Source: Saccharofermentans sp.
GTDB lineage: Bacteria; Bacillota_A; Clostridia; Saccharofermentanales; Saccharofermentanaceae
DNA: 14,961 nucleotides
NCBI GenBank assembly: GCA_024692105.1
Contig: JAILMZ010000127.1
Location: 1 to 14,961 of the forward strand
Reading direction: 5' to 3'
Below are positions 12,326 through 14,961 of this stretch, in pieces. Numbering within the stretch: the first letter of the stretch is position 1; every line of letters starts with the position of its first letter. Below the pieces are notes generated by a model that made no database searches, was not told the origin of the DNA, and worked only from the letters and a program-made list of their open reading frames with translations. Position numbers and translations under genes: made by a program.

Positions 12326-13066
12326 ATGTTAGAAGTCAAAAACGTAACCAAGCGTTACGGCAAGAATCTCGCATGCAATGATGTCTCTTTCACATTAGAG
12401 CCCGGTTCGCTCACGGTCCTCTTAGGACCCAACGGCGCGGGTAAGAGCACCATCATCAAATCGATCATCGGCTTCCTCAAGTTCGAGGGCACCATCACGG
12501 TCAACGGTGTCGGCAACAAGACGACAGAGGCGCGCAAGTATCTGGGGTATATACCCGAGCTTCCTTCGCTTTATCCGAACCTGACGGTCATCGAGCACAT
12601 GGAATTCATCGCACGTGCTTACAAGCTCACGGACTACAAAGACCGCATCGACATGCTCCTCAAGAGATTCGAGCTGGACGACAAGCGCAAGAAGTTCGGC
12701 GACGAGCTCTCAAAGGGTATGCAGCAGAAACTCAACCTCTGCCTCGGCCTTTTGCCCGATCCCGACATCATCCTGCTCGACGAGCCGATGTTAGGTCTCG
12801 ATCCGCACGCGATCAAGGAACTCAAGAACTACATCGAAGAGATGCGCCAGGCAGGCAAGACGATGTTCATCAGTACCCACATCATCGACAGCGTCGATAT
12901 GCTTTGGGACAGAACGATAATCATGCAGGGCGGCAAGATCTGCGCGAATGTAACGCGCGATGAGATTGAAGGCAGCGGCAAGAGTCTTGAGGACCTGTTC
13001 TTTGAAGTCACCGAAGGCATCGAGAAGGATGCCGTAACCGGCGATGAGAGCATGAAGGCGGAGTAA
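12326..13066 (+). CDS. ABC transporter ATP-binding protein
   Basis: A 246-residue ATPase of the ABC-2 exporter type, acting at the inner face of the membrane with the next gene product. Walker A is GPNGAGKST (34-42), the signature is LSKGMQQK (129-136), Walker B and the catalytic Glu are IILLDEP (148-154, E153), and the switch His is H185 in STHI. The Q-loop position reads YIPELP, with Glu in place of Gln, a variant I recall in EcsA-like ATPases. The last 30 residues are acidic and unlike the core. A ribosome site, AAGGGGG, lies about 9 nt before the ATG. The gap to the permease gene is 5 nt, so the two are translationally coupled. The substrate is unknown. Confidence 0.93.
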   Translation: MLEVKNVTKRYGKNLACNDVSFTLEPGSLTVLLGPNGAGKSTIIKSIIGFLKFEGTITVNGVGNKTTEARKYLGYIPELPSLYPNLTVIEHMEFIARAYKLTDYKDRIDMLLKRFELDDKRKKFGDELSKGMQQKLNLCLGLLPDPDIILLDEPMLGLDPHAIKELKNYIEEMRQAGKTMFISTHIIDSVDMLWDRTIIMQGGKICANVTRDEIEGSGKSLEDLFFEVTEGIEKDAVTGDESMKAE

Positions 13067-13071
13067 GACAG

Positions 13072-14766
13072 ATGAGACTTTTTTGCTATTACGCCTTTCA
13101 CTCGGTTCTTAACACGCTTAAGAAACTTCTTAAGACATGGGTCGCAGTATTCCTTGTCCTTTGCATCGGCGGCGCGCTCATAGGCGGCATCATCGGCACG
13201 GTCATCTCCACGATCGAAGATGAGAATGAAGCCAAGCAGGAGCAGATCATTGACGACGAAGACAAAGATGCGGACACCGAAGATGCTGACGACGATGATC
13301 TCGAATTCTCCATGTTCATGGACATCGGCAGATTCCTCGATGAACACGACCTTACGAATTCCAACGTCGTTGACCTGGTAATATCAGTATTGTTCCTGGT
13401 AATAATCGCGACCAACATCGCGAACGCCAAGAGTTCAGGCAAGATATTCCAGCCGGCGGATGTACCGATGCTTTTCGCATCGCCCATCAAGCCGCAGTCG
13501 GTAATGATGTTCAGGCTAACATGCTCGCTGGGATCTTCTTTCATGGTCTCGCTGTTCATGCTTTATCAGATCCCGAACCTCATGCAGGCAGGCATCGGCA
13601 TCTGGGGCGCGGTCTCATGCATCGTCGTCTATATGTTGTCGCTGATGTTCAGCACCCTGATCCAGGTCGCGTTCTATACGATCACATCCAAGATGAACAA
13701 CGGCACGGACAGCATCAACAAAGTCCTTATCGGCGTATACGGCGCTGTCGGCGTCGGTTTTGCCGCATATGTAACGGTTACGGGCAAGGAGATAATCCCT
13801 GCGCTGTTCGGTTATTTCGCGAGCCCTTCCACACACTGGATACCCTTCTGGGGCTGGATCCGCGGCATATCCTACTATGCGTGCATCGGTGACTATACAA
13901 TGTCCCTCATCTACCTCGGACTGTTCGTCGTATCCTGCGGCCTCATAATCCTTTTCATTTGGAAGATGAAGGCAGACTTCTACGAGGATGCAATGTTCGC
14001 AGCGGAGCGTAAGGCAGAGCAGCTCGAGAACGCGAAACGTTCCACCAACGGCGCTGCCACCATCCGCGAGAAGGAGCGTAAGGGCTCACTTGACCGTGAG
14101 GGCTTCCGTTTCGGAAACGGTGCGAACGTGTTCTTCTACAAAGCCGTGTTCAACCGTTTCAGGTTTGCCAAACTCAAGATCTTCTCGACAACGATGATCA
14201 TATACCTGCTTATCGCGACGATCGTATCTTACGTCGCGCAGAGATACACGACAGGCATTGAAGACCTGTTCCTTATCCCTGCCGCAGCGATGGGCATAGT
14301 CGCTTTCTACCGCACGCTCGGCGACCCGATCAGGGAAGACACTTCAAGGGAGTTCTTCATCCTGATCCCCGCTTCAGGCTACTCGAAGATCATGTGGTCA
14401 CTGCTCGGCTGTCTGACGGTCACCGCGATAGACCTTGCGGTCCCGATGATAATCGCAGGCATCATCCTCGGCACGAATCCGCTGATAATCCTGCTCTGGC
14501 TGTTGTTCATACTTTCCATCAGCTTCTTTGCGACGGTGGTCGGTACGTTCATAGCACTGTCGATCCCTGGTGAATCCGCGCAGACCATCAAGACTGTCAT
14601 CCAGATCATGTTCATGTACTTCGGTCTGGCGCCTTCCGCGATCGCAGTCGGTGCAGGTATATATTTCGGCCAGGTTGTCATAGCGCTCCTGATAGGTACC
14701 GTGATGAATGTCATCACAGGCTTCCTGGTATCCTTGCTGCTGCCGGTGTTCCTTGGCAGGAAGTAA
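13072..14766 (+). CDS. ABC-2 type exporter membrane protein
   Basis: A 564-residue multi-pass membrane protein, by context the permease partner of the ATPase. It looks like two six-segment halves: about residues 20-310 and 375-560, joined by a charged cytoplasmic linker (about 311-365: KMKADFYEDAMFAAERKAEQ and on). The DVPMLFASPIKP stretch resembles the cytoplasmic coupling region of clostridial putative ABC exporters (the EcsB/ABC_export-like group). A striking acidic loop, 18 Asp/Glu in residues 49-78, follows the first membrane segment. The start is set by GGAG 8 nt upstream and overlaps the end of the ATPase gene's ribosome context. No drug, lipid or peptide substrate can be assigned; with no peptide gene beside it a bacteriocin role is not supported. 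Confidence 0.85.
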   Translation: MRLFCYYAFHSVLNTLKKLLKTWVAVFLVLCIGGALIGGIIGTVISTIEDENEAKQEQIIDDEDKDADTEDADDDDLEFSMFMDIGRFLDEHDLTNSNVVDLVISVLFLVIIATNIANAKSSGKIFQPADVPMLFASPIKPQSVMMFRLTCSLGSSFMVSLFMLYQIPNLMQAGIGIWGAVSCIVVYMLSLMFSTLIQVAFYTITSKMNNGTDSINKVLIGVYGAVGVGFAAYVTVTGKEIIPALFGYFASPSTHWIPFWGWIRGISYYACIGDYTMSLIYLGLFVVSCGLIILFIWKMKADFYEDAMFAAERKAEQLENAKRSTNGAATIREKERKGSLDREGFRFGNGANVFFYKAVFNRFRFAKLKIFSTTMIIYLLIATIVSYVAQRYTTGIEDLFLIPAAAMGIVAFYRTLGDPIREDTSREFFILIPASGYSKIMWSLLGCLTVTAIDLAVPMIIAGIILGTNPLIILLWLLFILSISFFATVVGTFIALSIPGESAQTIKTVIQIMFMYFGLAPSAIAVGAGIYFGQVVIALLIGTVMNVITGFLVSLLLPVFLGRK

Positions 14767-14789
14767 GAATTGACGGTTTAGATTTAAAT

Positions 14790-14826
14790 AAGGACTGATT
14801 CCTTGAGTGATGGAGTCAGTCCTTTT
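14790..14826 (+). terminator. Intrinsic terminator after the ABC exporter operon
   Basis: AAGGACTGATTCC (14790-14802) pairs with GGAGTCAGTCCTT (14812-14824), 13 bp with one G-U pair, followed by TTTT. It closes the exporter transcription unit. Confidence 0.88.
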
Positions 14827-14836
14827 AGTACCATAG

Positions 14837-14888
14837 AAAGTGTAATTGTTAGAGAGTAATTAACTCCGACAGTTGCACTTTTTATAAT
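14837..14888 (+). promoter_or_regulatory. Hairpin overlapping a possible promoter at the window end
   Basis: AAAGTGTAATTG (14837-14848) and CAGTTGCACTTT (14870-14881) form a 12-bp stem with G-U pairs around a 21-nt loop, followed by TTTATAAT. The same segment holds a -35-like TTAACT (14860-14865) and a perfect -10 TATAAT (14883-14888) at 17 bp. It may be a second terminator or the promoter for a gene beyond the edge; GAGTAATT occurs at 14853 and 14893. The rest to 14961 has no gene I can support. Confidence 0.4.
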
Positions 14889-14961
14889 GAGGGGAGTAAT
14901 TGGTCTGACGTGCGGCCCTTTGGATCTTGCATCCGTCAAATAAACTGTCAGCCAACCCCTT

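Noticed and set aside
14887..14943. An 18-codon frame (MRGVIGLTCGPLDLASVK) after the last TATAAT
   Set aside because: It overlaps the -10 box itself, has no ribosome site and no biased composition; too little to call a gene or leader peptide.

Overview
This window looks like part of a chromosome from a moderately GC-rich member of the Clostridia, probably Lachnospiraceae or a relative. The evidence is a tryptophan T-box riboswitch, strong AGGAGG-type ribosome sites, an XRE regulator of a common clostridial type, hybrid kinases of the SHEIRTPINAVLGMNEM type with HPt tails, and a clostridial-style ABC-2 exporter pair. The taxonomic call is inference from protein style. I see no rRNA, tRNA, phage, insertion sequence or CRISPR array.

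Layout. Positions 1-68 hold the N-terminus of a divergent XRE regulator. Positions 291-2639 hold an OmpR-type response regulator and its membrane histidine kinase, preceded by a candidate PhoB-box-like operator. Positions 2640-2912 are non-coding but highly structured: a four-box dyad, three tandem 64-bp units and a bidirectional terminator. Positions 2911-6240 (minus strand) form an aromatic amino acid cluster: trpB2 behind a Trp T-box, then pheA behind a leader-peptide attenuator, then a small conserved-looking protein. Positions 6286-7170 encode a CAAX/CPBP membrane protease homologue. Positions 7239-12263 hold two large related hybrid kinases (kinase-REC-HPt), divergently transcribed from an 87-bp gap. 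Positions 12326-14766 encode an ABC exporter: an ATPase and a membrane protein. The last 195 bases hold a terminator and a possible further promoter.

The best find is upstream of pheA. A 21-codon reading frame with seven Phe codons ends exactly where an antiterminator segment begins. That segment can pair with the 5' arm of a strong intrinsic terminator just before the pheA ribosome site. This is the logic of enterobacterial pheL-pheA attenuation, here in an apparent Firmicute and next to a tryptophan gene controlled by a T-box. The two adjacent genes thus seem to use two different RNA sensors: a T-box that reads uncharged tRNA-Trp for trpB2, and ribosome stalling at Phe codons for pheA.

Other points of interest are three start codons placed 6-7 nt after a -10 box, which suggests leaderless transcripts; a histidine kinase whose ATP-binding domain seems to lack the G1 box and ATP lid; an amino-acid-type dCache motif in one hybrid kinase; and a shared -35 region between the two divergent hybrid kinase promoters.
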